Source: a virus
Strand: one strand, 5' to 3'
Length of the DNA stretch: 54,891 nucleotides
Virus record (IMG/VR): IMGVR_UViG_3300032173_000007
Location: 1 to 54,891 of that record
The notes beneath the pieces are model-generated. The model saw nothing but the letters and a program-made list of their open reading frames with translations. It was not told where the DNA came from and made no database searches. Within the stretch, counting starts at the first letter, position 1. Every line of letters starts with the position of its first letter. A program made the position numbers and the translations under genes. Of this stretch, positions 46,248 to 54,110 are shown piece after piece.

Positions 46248-47698
46248 ATTCGGCTCTTATGTGAAGGGATATACCAGGTGTCTCTCTTCTTATCGTAGCG
46301 GACTTCACCTTCCTTCAAGAGGTTTTCTTTTGCTGCATTGAACAAGAAAATACCATAGCGATCGGCGTGGGCATATTGCCTCAGTTCTCGGGAGTTAAAG
46401 TTGCGCTTCATCAGCATTCGCCTGATTTGATCCTCAATCTTGGCGACAATATTCTCGCAGCCAACCGGATCGTATTCCCCGCGGATCTCTCTTTGCCAAA
46501 GCAGCAGCTTGATGACTCGCTCAGCTATATCTTTACTAATCTCCTCAACCTCTTCATTAGCCGCAAAGATTAGCATCAGCCGGAGGCCATAAGTATCAAG
46601 CCGCTTGGAGTGAATACCACGGGCGTCATCTGACATATACCAGGTCTCATAAAGAGATAAAGCCTCCGAGGTCATGGGGATGGTAGTCTCTTCACGATAA
46701 TGATAGAGACAGGCATTAACCCGGGCGGCAAGGGCTGATTGTCGCTCATAAGGCACTTCCTCCGGGACAGCAAAGCGTCTTATGGCCCGGTCAGCGGTTA
46801 GCCAAAGCCGATTGATAAATCCGATGTCCGTGAATATCGGGGAAAACATTTTAGTAAAAGTATCGACGGTTGAAGCAGCCAGGATGGAAAGTGAGCCCTC
46901 CTCAATGTTAATCGCATGGGTTTTGGTAATTGACTGAAAACGAATGTCTTCAAAGAGCGTATTAACTGCGGGAAGAAGAATAGCGGCTTCAATATTAGAT
47001 TTGGAAACAAAGGTCTTGAACTCATCGAATACTAACAGCACTTTCCGATCTTCTTTGAGCTTTTCGGCCAGTCCTTCAGCGCTGCCTACACCATAACACA
47101 GTCCCAGATCTTCCAACAAGCCAAAACGCCTGAAAAAATGGACTGTTTGTTTTATCGCTTCAGATTTACGGTCATCCGCAGACTCTCCTAAGATGACCGA
47201 ATAAAGCCGAGGTTGGGTAGTAAGCGATGATTTCAATCTCAGCTTATCACACAACAAGGCTCCTAAGATGGTTAAAAATGATATTGCCCAGAAGCTCCAA
47301 GGGGCTTCCAAGCGGGACGCAAATAAATCAGCAAACTGCTCGGCCAGACCTCGAATCAGGAGCTGATCAAGCGGAGGTTTGCTCTCGGCGGTTTTTTCCG
47401 GGGGAATTCGTGCTGCCAATTCCTCAAGGGCGGTGGTGATATCCCCTGGGTCCCCCAATGATGCGATATCCCAGGCGTATGTGCAGGTTATCTTGCCTCC
47501 GCCATTGCCTTCCATGATAGCCTCTGCTATCATTTTTAAATCGACTCTTTGGCCACCCGATAGTTTCCAACATAGTTCATACAAAGCTCGGTGGCGGGGG
47601 TCATTGAAACAGTCGGGCGAGAGGATGGGGCCTATAACACGGATTGACTCATGACTATTGAGAATCTTAGCCAGCACAACTTGTTCCAAGTCGTCCAC
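46244..47698 (-). CDS. DnaB-N/DUF3987-like replication ATPase fusion
   Basis: The 484-aa protein starts with GTG behind GGGGTGAGAG. Residues ~3-90 match the DnaB N-terminal domain (EQVVLAKILNSHESIRVIGPILSPDCFNDPRHRALYEL). The middle resembles the DUF3987 ATPase of phage replication proteins, with LYSVILGESADDRKSEAI in place of a classical GxxxxGKS and a Walker B-like VLLVFDEF. The C-terminal region looks like a winged helix with NSRELRQYAHADRYG. No separate DNA polymerase or primase is seen, so this protein is the main replication candidate. Confidence 0.82.
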   Translation of the reverse strand: MDDLEQVVLAKILNSHESIRVIGPILSPDCFNDPRHRALYELCWKLSGGQRVDLKMIAEAIMEGNGGGKITCTYAWDIASLGDPGDITTALEELAARIPPEKTAESKPPLDQLLIRGLAEQFADLFASRLEAPWSFWAISFLTILGALLCDKLRLKSSLTTQPRLYSVILGESADDRKSEAIKQTVHFFRRFGLLEDLGLCYGVGSAEGLAEKLKEDRKVLLVFDEFKTFVSKSNIEAAILLPAVNTLFEDIRFQSITKTHAINIEEGSLSILAASTVDTFTKMFSPIFTDIGFINRLWLTADRAIRRFAVPEEVPYERQSALAARVNACLYHYREETTIPMTSEALSLYETWYMSDDARGIHSKRLDTYGLRLMLIFAANEEVEEISKDIAERVIKLLLWQREIRGEYDPVGCENIVAKIEDQIRRMLMKRNFNSRELRQYAHADRYGIFLFNAAKENLLKEGEVRYDKKRDTWYIPSHKSRM

Positions 47699-47701
47699 CT
47701 C

Positions 47702-47842
47702 TCACCCCACTTTCGCTAAAAACTTCTTGAGACGCCGATATTCTATCAGTTCCTGCCGGATGCGGTCTCGATACTTCTTCCGCCACCTTTGGGCGGCCTT
47801 CAGGCGCTCTTCTTCTGTATGATAAAGTCTTTTCCTTCCCAT
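47702..47842 (-). CDS. Small basic protein (46 aa)
   Basis: AAAGGAGGGTTGGTAT precedes ATG 47842. The product is a basic helix (GRKRLYHTEEERLKAAQRWRKKYRDRIRQELIEYRRLKKFLAKV), typical of small phage DNA-binding or regulatory proteins. It lies behind the leftward promoter and before the replication ATPase. Confidence 0.7.
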   Translation of the reverse strand: MGRKRLYHTEEERLKAAQRWRKKYRDRIRQELIEYRRLKKFLAKVG

Positions 47843-47865
47843 ATACCAACCCTCCTTTCCCCCCT

Positions 47866-47893
47866 ATTATCCATAGTTTTCTGCTGTTGTCAA
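47866..47893 (-). promoter_or_regulatory. Leftward sigma-70 promoter (replication operon)
   Basis: On the minus strand TTGACA (47893-47888), 16 bases, GATAAT (47871-47866), 24 bases before ATG 47842. A good consensus match. Confidence 0.78.
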
Positions 47894-47923
47894 TCTTTTT
47901 TTAGCCTCCTGTGTTTTTTTGTC

Positions 47924-47952
47924 TTGACATGCTGCAAATGCTATGCTATAAA
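47924..47952 (+). promoter_or_regulatory. Rightward sigma-70 promoter
   Basis: TTGACA (47924-47929), 17 bases, TATAAA (47947-47952), a near-consensus pair. It faces the leftward promoter 30 bases away, so the two may share regulators. It drives the operon from 48016 onward. Confidence 0.85.
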
Positions 47953-48015
47953 GGAATTGCAGACTAAGGTCAAGTTAATGGGTTATGGGAGTTATTAACA
48001 AAGGAGAAACTTATC

Positions 48016-48711
48016 ATGAAACTCTATAAGCTGACCGATAGCAATGATCGGACGTATGGCGGTTGTCAGTGGGGCGAAAATATAACCCATGAAACTTCCG
48101 GTCAGAGTGAGATTTGCGGCCCCGGTTGGACTCATTGGTATAGCGACCCTTGGGTTGCCGTTTTCCTTAACCCAGTTCACGGAGAGTTCGACCTGAAAAC
48201 TGCTCACCTGTGGGAAGGTGAGGGAGAGATGGTAATTCATGATTGTGAACTCAAAATAGGTTGCACCAAAGCCACAACGCTGAAACGAATTCCACTCCCT
48301 GTCCTGACACCTGAACAAAGGATAGAAATTGCTATTCGCTGCGTCCTTCTGGTGTATGAAGAACCAATATTTGTGCAGTGGGCACAAAAATGGCTGTCTG
48401 GTGAAGATAGATCAATGGAGGTAATTAAAAGAGTGAAAGAGATAGCATGCTCAAGAGAGGAAATAGCTTGGGTAGGCAAGGCAACAGAGGCGTGGTGGTC
48501 CGCCAGGGCAGCGGAGCGAGCGACGGCGGCTGCGATAATTTTCACAAATTTACAAAAAGATATATGGGCATACTATCGAGAAAAAGGAGAATTGCAAGTC
48601 GCAAAAGCAGCAGCCCAAGCAGCAGAAACAGCAACATGGACAAAAGGTAGCAAAGTCAACTTACGGTCTGTTATCTACGAAGTGGTAAAAGATGGCAAAG
48701 AAGAATTCTGA
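48016..48711 (+). CDS. DUF7666-like protein
   Basis: The 231-aa protein begins YKLTDSNDRTYGGCQWGENITHETSG...CGPGWTHWYSDPWVAVFLNPVHGEFD, the pattern of the DUF7666 family, a phage family with Ala-rich repeat tails. Its middle (IRCVLLVYEE and WAQKWLSGEDRS) is followed by a helical Ala-rich tail (ATAAAIIFTNLQ, AAAQAAETATW). Function unknown. AAAGGAG precedes the ATG, 64 bases downstream of the rightward promoter. Confidence 0.85.
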   Translation: MKLYKLTDSNDRTYGGCQWGENITHETSGQSEICGPGWTHWYSDPWVAVFLNPVHGEFDLKTAHLWEGEGEMVIHDCELKIGCTKATTLKRIPLPVLTPEQRIEIAIRCVLLVYEEPIFVQWAQKWLSGEDRSMEVIKRVKEIACSREEIAWVGKATEAWWSARAAERATAAAIIFTNLQKDIWAYYREKGELQVAKAAAQAAETATWTKGSKVNLRSVIYEVVKDGKEEF

Positions 48712-48812
48712 TTTGCAACAGAAAGAGGCAAATATGCAACACCGTGGGATTGCTAACCATCTAATTTTATTGCATTGTGAATTCGGCACAGATATTGCAT
48801 GTTTATAAGAAC

Positions 48813-49571
48813 ATGAAAATACTCAAAAAAGGCCACTTATCAATCTATGATGACTCCCCTTGGATTCCTGGCGTTTGGCGGGAGGAACCCAATGCACCTA
48901 TCAATGGGGAATCTTGTGGGGTAGGTTATCACTCAATTATCTGCGGTGATCCTCTCAAAGCGCCGGTCTTCGCCTGGCCCTGCGAGGTATGGGAGGATGA
49001 AGTAGAGGGAGAGTGTGGACGGGATGAGATTAAAGCCCGTTATCGGAGACAGCGAATTATTAAGGAGATTACGGATCAATTCCCAGCAATTGTCGCGGTT
49101 AATCGGTTTATTACCGAGACTATTCCGGCGGTGAAATGGTTTGTGCCTCAACCACCAGAAGAGTGGATGATCGTAGAAGAGTTTGACAGTATAGATACCG
49201 CTTGGAATGCTGCTTGGGATAGCCCTTGGAATACTACTTTCTTTTCCATTTGGGATAGTGTTCCTTATCATGATTTTCAGAAGCTTACTTTAAAAGCTCC
49301 TGCCAGAGCTGCGGAAGTTATTGCGAGAGATGCCATTACGCATGTCATAGAAAGTATTATTAAAGAGAATGTTGGTCACGATCTCTTTATTCGTGTAGCT
49401 GCCGCTGGATATATCTATACCCTATTGGGTTATGATTATAAGTTTGATCTTACTTGGCATTATCGTTGGTGGCGGGCTTGGGAACTGGGATATTATCCCA
49501 TTAGGCAGGAAGGAGACAAGCTGGTGGTTGGCAAGATTAAGGAGCAGAATGAACACAATTTATCAGATTAA
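48813..49571 (+). CDS. Hypothetical Trp-rich protein, possibly DUF7666-related
   Basis: The 252-aa product shares with the upstream DUF7666-like gene a GVGYHSIICG.PLKAPVFAWPCEV segment near its N-terminus, then RRQRIIKEI. It has a tandem Trp patch (AWNAAWDSPWNTTFFSIWDSV) at about residues 137-160 and a C-terminal WWRAWELGYY. No strong ribosome-binding site precedes ATG 48813; a GTG at 48777 is an alternative. Confidence 0.62.
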   Translation: MKILKKGHLSIYDDSPWIPGVWREEPNAPINGESCGVGYHSIICGDPLKAPVFAWPCEVWEDEVEGECGRDEIKARYRRQRIIKEITDQFPAIVAVNRFITETIPAVKWFVPQPPEEWMIVEEFDSIDTAWNAAWDSPWNTTFFSIWDSVPYHDFQKLTLKAPARAAEVIARDAITHVIESIIKENVGHDLFIRVAAAGYIYTLLGYDYKFDLTWHYRWWRAWELGYYPIRQEGDKLVVGKIKEQNEHNLSD

Positions 49572-49725
49572 CTTTCGGGCAGCTGGTATCGATTACACCT
49601 GGTATCGATTCGGAAAGGATGCGCTCAATGCCGCTATTGACGAAATCCGACGTGTCTCACCGGATGCGGTCATTACTTTTAAAACAATTTCAGAGGAGGA
49701 ATGGAATGAACTTAAAAGAAGCTAA
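49549..49725 (+). CDS. Small hypothetical protein
   Basis: The 58-aa product starts at ATG 49549 behind TAAGGAGCAG, overlapping the upstream gene by 23 bases. It has a small alpha/beta pattern (NFRAAGIDYTWYRFGKDALNAAIDEIRRVSPDAVITFKTI). Family unknown. Confidence 0.7.
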   Translation: MNTIYQINFRAAGIDYTWYRFGKDALNAAIDEIRRVSPDAVITFKTISEEEWNELKRS

Positions 49726-50107
49726 GGAACTTCACCAAAAGCTGTGGAACTGGTTAACGGAAAATCCAAGGAATAGCAAGAAAGACTGGCCTGAGTGGAT
49801 AGAGAATGGAGGCACCGTGCAGTCTGTTACGAATTACTGTTTCGCTTGCAAGATGTCTCTACCCAGACGATCATCATCCGGCTGTGGCTGTCCAATAAAA
49901 TGGCCAAACGGATATTGCGGAGATGAGAGTAGTCCATATACAAGGTGGCGTGATGCCACCGATCCTGAAGAGCGGATGGCTGCTGCTCGGGAGATTGCTA
50001 CCCTACCTTGGATAGAAGAGGAGGAATTGATCAAAATAAAGAATGGAGGGAACTATGTCAAAATCATGGGAGATAGGTATCCTTATGGATTGTTTCTTGA
50101 ATTATGA
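49706..50107 (+). CDS. Cys-rich protein (paralog of 43472)
   Basis: The 133-aa product starts at ATG 49706 behind AGAGGAGG. Its motifs (LHQKLWNWLTENP, KDWPEWIENGG, CFAC, CPIKWPNGYC, ATLPW) match the hairpin-operon gene 43472-43834 in order, so they are duplicates. A further ~35 residues after ATLPW partly overlap the next gene. Likely zinc binding; function unknown. Confidence 0.75.
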   Translation: MNLKEAKELHQKLWNWLTENPRNSKKDWPEWIENGGTVQSVTNYCFACKMSLPRRSSSGCGCPIKWPNGYCGDESSPYTRWRDATDPEERMAAAREIATLPWIEEEELIKIKNGGNYVKIMGDRYPYGLFLEL

Positions 50108-50384
50108 AACTTCGGCAGAATATCTTCGTCTCAAAGGGGAGGATGCTTCCTTCAAGGAGGCCGTTGTGGAAGGAATTGCCCGACGCCTTGAGGCGTTGGG
50201 AGTTAATAGTTCAGAGATAGATCGCTTGGAAAGCCAGGCCCATGCCGAGGCCGAAGCAAGAATGGATCAAACTCGCCTCTGGGCCATTGAGGACGCCCAA
50301 GATGATCTGGCCAAAGAGACGGCCAGACAAATCAGGGATGATATGATTTATGAGGAAGAAAGGGAAAGGAGGTCAGGACAATGA
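50055..50384 (+). CDS. Hypothetical acidic helical protein
   Basis: The 109-aa product begins at ATG 50055 behind GGAGGG, overlapping the upstream gene by 53 bases. It is an acidic helix-rich protein (EIDRLESQAHAEAEARMDQTRLWAIEDAQDDLAKETARQIRDDM). No family is recognised. Confidence 0.65.
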   Translation: MSKSWEIGILMDCFLNYETSAEYLRLKGEDASFKEAVVEGIARRLEALGVNSSEIDRLESQAHAEAEARMDQTRLWAIEDAQDDLAKETARQIRDDMIYEEERERRSGQ

Positions 50385-50614
50385 AAGCGTTGTTAATTAA
50401 CCGAGCCGCTTGCATTCGGCACATCAAAACGCAGGCGCCGCACATCAAGTCCGTCAGCAAGGATTTTTGGCCCGTCTTGGATCGGCGAATCGCCGCCATT
50501 TTGGATGGGGCGGTAGCAAACAATCTTCATCACACTCGCCTGACAGCCGGTGAGCTGAATGGAGTCAAACCCGGCTTGTTCGGCCGATTGGTCAAAGCAG
50601 TGAGGGGAACATGA
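50381..50614 (+). CDS. Possible histone-fold protein
   Basis: The 77-aa product has VSKDFWPVLDRRIAAILDGAVANNLHHTRLTAGEL, close to the helix-strand-helix pattern of single-domain histones and bacterial DUF1931/histone-like proteins (variable N-helix, central helix 'LD..I..ll..A', then '.r.Ta.dL'). It starts with a basic INRAACIRHIKTQ segment. It could bind DNA. Only the pattern supports this; assignment is moderate. Overlap ATGA with upstream gene. Confidence 0.5.
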   Translation: MKALLINRAACIRHIKTQAPHIKSVSKDFWPVLDRRIAAILDGAVANNLHHTRLTAGELNGVKPGLFGRLVKAVRGT

Positions 50615-50844
50615 TCTGGACGAAAGATAGGCCAAAATTATCAGGATGGTATTGGACGAGAAGAAAGAATGGAAGAATTCACCCTATCTATGTAGCAGAC
50701 CCACAACAAGGCTTTGTCGCCGATAGCTTAGGTGGTGAATTATTCCATTGGGTGTGGCTGGATGGTATTCATGGAGAACGAGTGGAGTGGTCTGATTGCC
50801 CGATTCCACTTTCACAGGAAAGCAAATCTGAGGAAAAACAATGA
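50611..50844 (+). CDS. Small hypothetical (DUF551-like)
   Basis: The 77-aa product (KDRPKLSGWYWTRRKNGRIHPIYVAD...FHWVWLDGIHGERVEWSDCPIP) follows the outline of small DUF551-type phage proteins, where 'W...P..sGwYw' and a trailing 'W..cPIP' are typical. Function unknown. Confidence 0.6.
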   Translation: MIWTKDRPKLSGWYWTRRKNGRIHPIYVADPQQGFVADSLGGELFHWVWLDGIHGERVEWSDCPIPLSQESKSEEKQ

Positions 50845-51050
50845 AAGACTGGAAAGCTCTTGATCGTCGAGTTTTGGTAGTTGCCAGCGTCAATGAGATT
50901 CTCGGTGATTGGACGGTTTACATCGGTGCCGTGCCGGGCATAGATCATGAGAAAGAATGGCAAGAGGTTGCACAGTATGGAACTAAATTGCCGAAAGAAG
51001 TGGGGGAGATACTTTTCCCAGGACTTAAGGCATTGAAATGGAGATATTAA
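50841..51050 (+). CDS. Small hypothetical protein
   Basis: The 69-aa product overlaps the upstream gene by ATGA. It starts [33 protein letters not shown], suggesting a short alpha/beta fold. Family unknown. Confidence 0.7.
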   Translation: MKDWKALDRRVLVVASVNEILGDWTVYIGAVPGIDHEKEWQEVAQYGTKLPKEVGEILFPGLKALKWRY

Positions 51051-51072
51051 CAGCAAAGGAAGGAGAAAAATA

Positions 51073-51933
51073 ATGGCTGATATTGTAATACAAAATGAAG
51101 GCTCTACAGTATCCAGTTTGGCTTTGAACACAGAACAAGTCGAACTCATCAAGCGAACCATCGCTAAGGGAGCAACGGATGACGAGCTGCGCTTGTTCCT
51201 CTATCAATGCCGACGGACTGGTCTTGATCCCTTAGCCCGTCAAGCCTATGCGGTCAAAAGATGGGATCGGGGATTAGGGCGAGAAGTTATGGCAATTCAA
51301 ACCTCAATAGACGGTTTTCGTCTTATTGCTGAACGAACGGGGAAATATCAAGGACAACTTGGACCTTGGTGGTGCGGTAAAGATGGAGTGTGGCAAGACG
51401 TATGGGTTAGCGATGATCCACCTTATGCTGCCAAGGTTGGCGTAATCCGGTCAGATTTTCAAGAACCGCTTTACGCTACGGCCAGATATGGGGCCTATGT
51501 CCAAAGGACAAAGGAAGGAACCCCCACACAGATGTGGACTCAAATGCCGGATTTAATGTTGGCTAAATGCGCCGAAGCGTTAGCTCTACGAAAGGCTTTT
51601 CCCCAAGAACTATCAGGCATTTATACGGGAGACGAAATGGCGCAAGCGGATAATGTTAGCGGGGTAAAGATTAAAATGGAACCCCCCAAGGCCAAGGAAG
51701 AAGTCAGGCCAATGGTGTTGAAGGAAGAGAGCAAAATCACTCCCCAGCAAGCCAAGGCAATTTTTGGTATTGCCCGTTCGCTCGGCATTGAGGGGGATGC
51801 TGAAGTAGGTAAGGTTGTGGCTGATGTCCTTCAACTTCCCGAAGTTGAAACGGTGATGATTCTTACTAAGGCTCAAGCTTCTGAGGCCATTAAGGGCCTG
51901 CAGGCTATGCAAAAGGACGAGGCGGCACAGTGA
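51073..51933 (+). CDS. bet: RecT/Bet-type single-strand annealing protein
   Basis: The 286-aa protein matches phage Bet/RecT annealases: [26 protein letters not shown], then [23 protein letters not shown] and [24 protein letters not shown]. It anneals complementary single-stranded DNA during phage recombination and repair. It is coupled directly to a 5'-3' exonuclease-like gene (GTGA overlap), the expected partner. AAGGAGAAAAATA precedes the ATG. Confidence 0.93.
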   Translation: MADIVIQNEGSTVSSLALNTEQVELIKRTIAKGATDDELRLFLYQCRRTGLDPLARQAYAVKRWDRGLGREVMAIQTSIDGFRLIAERTGKYQGQLGPWWCGKDGVWQDVWVSDDPPYAAKVGVIRSDFQEPLYATARYGAYVQRTKEGTPTQMWTQMPDLMLAKCAEALALRKAFPQELSGIYTGDEMAQADNVSGVKIKMEPPKAKEEVRPMVLKEESKITPQQAKAIFGIARSLGIEGDAEVGKVVADVLQLPEVETVMILTKAQASEAIKGLQAMQKDEAAQ

Positions 51934-52508
51934 GCGAAATTCTACATCTTGACCCTGTAAGTCATGCTTATACGCTGGGAAATCGAATACTTCCCAGCGT
52001 AACCGAGATTATCCGGACTGCTGGGCTCATGGGGGAGTGGGGCCAGAATGATGAAGAATCGATGCTATTGGGTCGCTTTGTCCATGAAGCTGCCCATCTT
52101 CTCGATACTGGCAATTATGACCATGAGTCGGGAGAGAACCAACCTTGGAAACTGCATCTGGAGCAATATGAAAGGTTCAAAGCAGATACGGGTTTTAAGG
52201 TGAAAAAAAGCGAGTTGTCGGTTTACCATCCACAATTTTTCTATGCGGGCACCTTGGATAAAATCGGGATGCTCAATGATTGCATAGTCATACTTGATTT
52301 GAAGACAGGGGCCCGGATGCCCTGGCATGATATCCAAGTGGCGGCGTATGCAAACGTGTATCGGGCGGAATCTATCGCTAAATGCTTTCAGCTTTATCTG
52401 ACTCCCTTCAACTATTACCTCCGAGAAGTCAGCGGGCTCTATGCGGCATTTCAAGTTTTTCTGGCAGCGCTATCAATCTACCGATGGAAGGAGGAACATA
52501 ATGGATGA
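51930..52508 (+). CDS. RecB/Cas4-type PD-(D/E)XK exonuclease
   Basis: The 192-aa product starts with GTG (GTGA overlap). It has an N-terminal '[22 protein letters not shown]' seen in phage RecB-like nucleases, then a [16 protein letters not shown] segment and the PD-(D/E)XK core [40 protein letters not shown]. Paired with Bet, it should make the single-stranded ends for recombination. Confidence 0.88.
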   Translation: MSEILHLDPVSHAYTLGNRILPSVTEIIRTAGLMGEWGQNDEESMLLGRFVHEAAHLLDTGNYDHESGENQPWKLHLEQYERFKADTGFKVKKSELSVYHPQFFYAGTLDKIGMLNDCIVILDLKTGARMPWHDIQVAAYANVYRAESIAKCFQLYLTPFNYYLREVSGLYAAFQVFLAALSIYRWKEEHNG

Positions 52509-53160
52509 GATGGTTGAAGTCAAAAACATGGCCCTGACTTGGGCCGAACGGGCAAAAACAGTAACTATTACCGATCCTGAGTCTCTGCTAGATGCTGACT
52601 TTATGTCCCAGGGCATCCGCAATTTGCGCAAGCGGATTGCGGAGCTTTTTGACCCGCTGATTGCCAAGGCACATGAGGCCCACAAGGCAATCATAGCGGC
52701 ACGGAAGGAAACAGAAGCTCCTTTGATAGAGGCCGAGGCCGTGCTGAATCCCAAAATTGCCTCCTATCTGGCAGAGCAAGAAAAAATCCGCAGGGCCGAA
52801 GAGGCTCGGTTGCGGGAAGAAGCCAGAAAAGTAGCAGAGGAAGCCGCGTTGGAGGCGGCTGCGGAGTTGGAAGCTAATGGAATGCCGGAGGCGGCTCAAG
52901 CGGTTCTTGAATCACCGGTAATCGTGCCTAAGGTCAAGGTAGAAGCCCCCAAATTGGAGGGAACCCATACTCGGGAAGAGTGGTCAGCTAAGGTCTATGA
53001 TTTTATGGCTTTGGTAAAGGCCGTGGCGGTAGGCCAAGCACCTGCCATAATGCTGATACCAAATCAGACTGCCCTTAACCAACAGGCCCGTTCTCTTCGG
53101 GGAGAGATGAGAATACCTGGAGTAAGGGCGGAGAAGCAAATTATACTGGTAAGAAAATAA
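52501..53160 (+). CDS. Coiled-coil protein of the recombination cluster
   Basis: The 219-aa product starts at ATG 52501 behind GAAGGAGGAAC. A long helical region (about residues 35-140, with ALEAAAELEANG and similar repeats) is typical of phage proteins often found beside Bet/SSB-type genes. The C-terminal region has a small beta pattern (LVKAVAVGQAPAIMLIPNQTALNQQARSLRGEMRIPGVRAEKQIILVRK). No tested function is known to me. Confidence 0.78.
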   Translation: MDEMVEVKNMALTWAERAKTVTITDPESLLDADFMSQGIRNLRKRIAELFDPLIAKAHEAHKAIIAARKETEAPLIEAEAVLNPKIASYLAEQEKIRRAEEARLREEARKVAEEAALEAAAELEANGMPEAAQAVLESPVIVPKVKVEAPKLEGTHTREEWSAKVYDFMALVKAVAVGQAPAIMLIPNQTALNQQARSLRGEMRIPGVRAEKQIILVRK

Positions 53161-53165
53161 AATAA

Positions 53166-53254
53166 GGGGGTGGGGTGCATAAGCACGGTTGTTATGGAAC
53201 CGCTGAGGAAGGCAAAAACACATACCTAATGCTGAATCAGCCTCGCCCCCACCA
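53166..53254 (+). ncRNA. tRNA-like structured segment
   Basis: GGGGGTG (53166-53172) pairs with CGCCCCC (53244-53250) with one U-G wobble, and ACCA (53251-53254) follows like a tRNA 3' end. Internal elements: GTGC-ATAA-GCAC (53175-53186) and CGGTT-(7-base GTTATGG loop)-AACCG (53186-53202). The D-like loop is too short, the two stems share C53186, and no standard T-arm is visible, so a normal tRNA is unlikely. It could be a tRNA mimic or an unrelated structured RNA. Confidence 0.45.
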
Positions 53255-53278
53255 TAAACTAAGAAAGGAAGCATAAAG

Positions 53279-53377
53279 ATGAAAGACATAGAGAAAGTGG
53301 GTTATTTTGTTATCATTTTGGCTACGCTTAATGCCATAGTGATAACAATACTATTCGTGATTCGTTGTTTTCGATAA
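53279..53377 (+). CDS. Tiny membrane peptide A (32 aa)
   Basis: AAAGGAAGCATAAAG precedes ATG 53279. The product MKDIEKVGYFVIILATLN... has one hydrophobic helix and ends IRCFR. It closely resembles the neighbouring tiny peptide (53400-53498), sharing MKD, F, TLN and the CFR/LFR ending. Confidence 0.7.
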   Translation: MKDIEKVGYFVIILATLNAIVITILFVIRCFR

Positions 53378-53399
53378 ACAATGAAAGGAGGCTATGGAG

Positions 53400-53498
53400 A
53401 TGAAAGACCTTGACAAAATGGATTGCTTTGTTTATGGCGTGGTCACGCTTAATATAATGCTGATAATAATAGCATTCTTAATCCATCTTTTTCGATAA
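53400..53498 (+). CDS. Tiny membrane peptide B (32 aa)
   Basis: AAAGGAGGCTATGGAG precedes ATG 53400. The product MKDLDKMDCFVYGVVTLN... ends AFLIHLFR. Same length and pattern as peptide A, so a tandem duplication. The two may work together in the membrane. Confidence 0.7.
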   Translation: MKDLDKMDCFVYGVVTLNIMLIIIAFLIHLFR

Positions 53499-53517
53499 AG
53501 AATGAGGTGCACAAGCG

Positions 53518-53745
53518 ATGAAAGACTTTATACTTAAAACTATTGTTGCGACAATAATGGGTTTGATGGTTGGAGGAATTGTCGCCCTATCTATTATTTA
53601 TTTTTTCCATCCTGCGCCACCATGGGCTTTTCTAAATGGTTTTTACTGTATGGAGTGGTATATGTATTGCAAGATTTGTAAAAATCTCGCCTTGGAGGCG
53701 GCTGCGGAGGAAAAGAATAAATTGGCCTGCCTTCATCAAATCTAA
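53518..53745 (+). CDS. Small membrane protein
   Basis: The 75-aa product starts at ATG 53518 behind GAGGTGCACAAGCG and has an N-terminal hydrophobic helix (about residues 8-30), a middle CKIC pair and a short ALEAAAE segment that is also in the upstream coiled-coil gene. Another frame over the same region (53636-53854) extends into the structured RNA but lacks a start signal. Confidence 0.62.
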   Translation: MKDFILKTIVATIMGLMVGGIVALSIIYFFHPAPPWAFLNGFYCMEWYMYCKICKNLALEAAAEEKNKLACLHQI

Positions 53746-53747
53746 AC

Positions 53748-53888
53748 TGTCAGCGGGCAGAATTGCTCAGAAGAATGCGGAGGCGACTTATCATAATAGC
53801 GCGCTAAAAGATAAGTGGGAAGTCATCCAGAAAAAACGCTTAAGATCAATATGACAACCTGTTGAAGGGTCGATTCTGCCCGCTGACA
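53748..53888 (+). ncRNA. Structured intergenic segment with 16-bp inverted repeat
   Basis: TGTCAGCGGGCAGAAT (53748-53763) and ATTCTGCCCGCTGACA (53873-53888) are perfect 16-bp inverted repeats 109 bases apart, beginning right after the stop of the small membrane gene. Within the loop ACTTATC pairs with GATAAGT around TAGCGCGCTA. A T-run (53895-53899) follows. It looks like a long stem-loop RNA or a processing/terminator element. Confidence 0.65.
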
Positions 53889-53914
53889 TAAAGACCTTTT
53901 TGAGAGGAGACAAA

Positions 53915-54106
53915 ATGACAAAAATGTTCGATATGCGAGATAATGCAATTAAGGCCGTAAAGAACTATCTTATTGAACTTTTGGTATATGACGAGTTCTG
54001 CCAAGCAAAGCAAGTTGGGGTAGCGTTAAAACTCCTTTTAAACACAGCAGTAATGGAGATGCCGATAGAAGACCGAATAGAAAAATTATCGGAGCAAATA
54101 AAGTAA
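53915..54106 (+). CDS. Small helical protein
   Basis: The 63-aa product starts at ATG 53915 behind GAGAGGAGA. It is helical (NAIKAVKNYLIELLVYDEFCQAKQVGVALKLLLNTAVMEMPIEDRIEKLSEQI). Family unknown. Confidence 0.72.
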   Translation: MTKMFDMRDNAIKAVKNYLIELLVYDEFCQAKQVGVALKLLLNTAVMEMPIEDRIEKLSEQIK

Positions 54107-54110
54107 CTCC

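Noticed and set aside
46075-46341. 88-aa plus-strand frame in the AT-rich segment
   Set aside because: No ribosome-binding site; it runs into the antisense of the replication ATPase and reflects AT-rich DNA.
48781-48800. Second sigma-54-like site (GGCAC-N5-TTGC)
   Set aside because: It has two mismatches, and the predicted start would fall only a few bases before ATG 48813, leaving no leader. Only the 43057 site is accepted.
53636-53854. 72-aa plus frame running into the 16-bp inverted repeat
   Set aside because: No ribosome-binding site; it overlaps the small membrane gene (53518-53745), which has a start signal, and the remainder is the structured segment.
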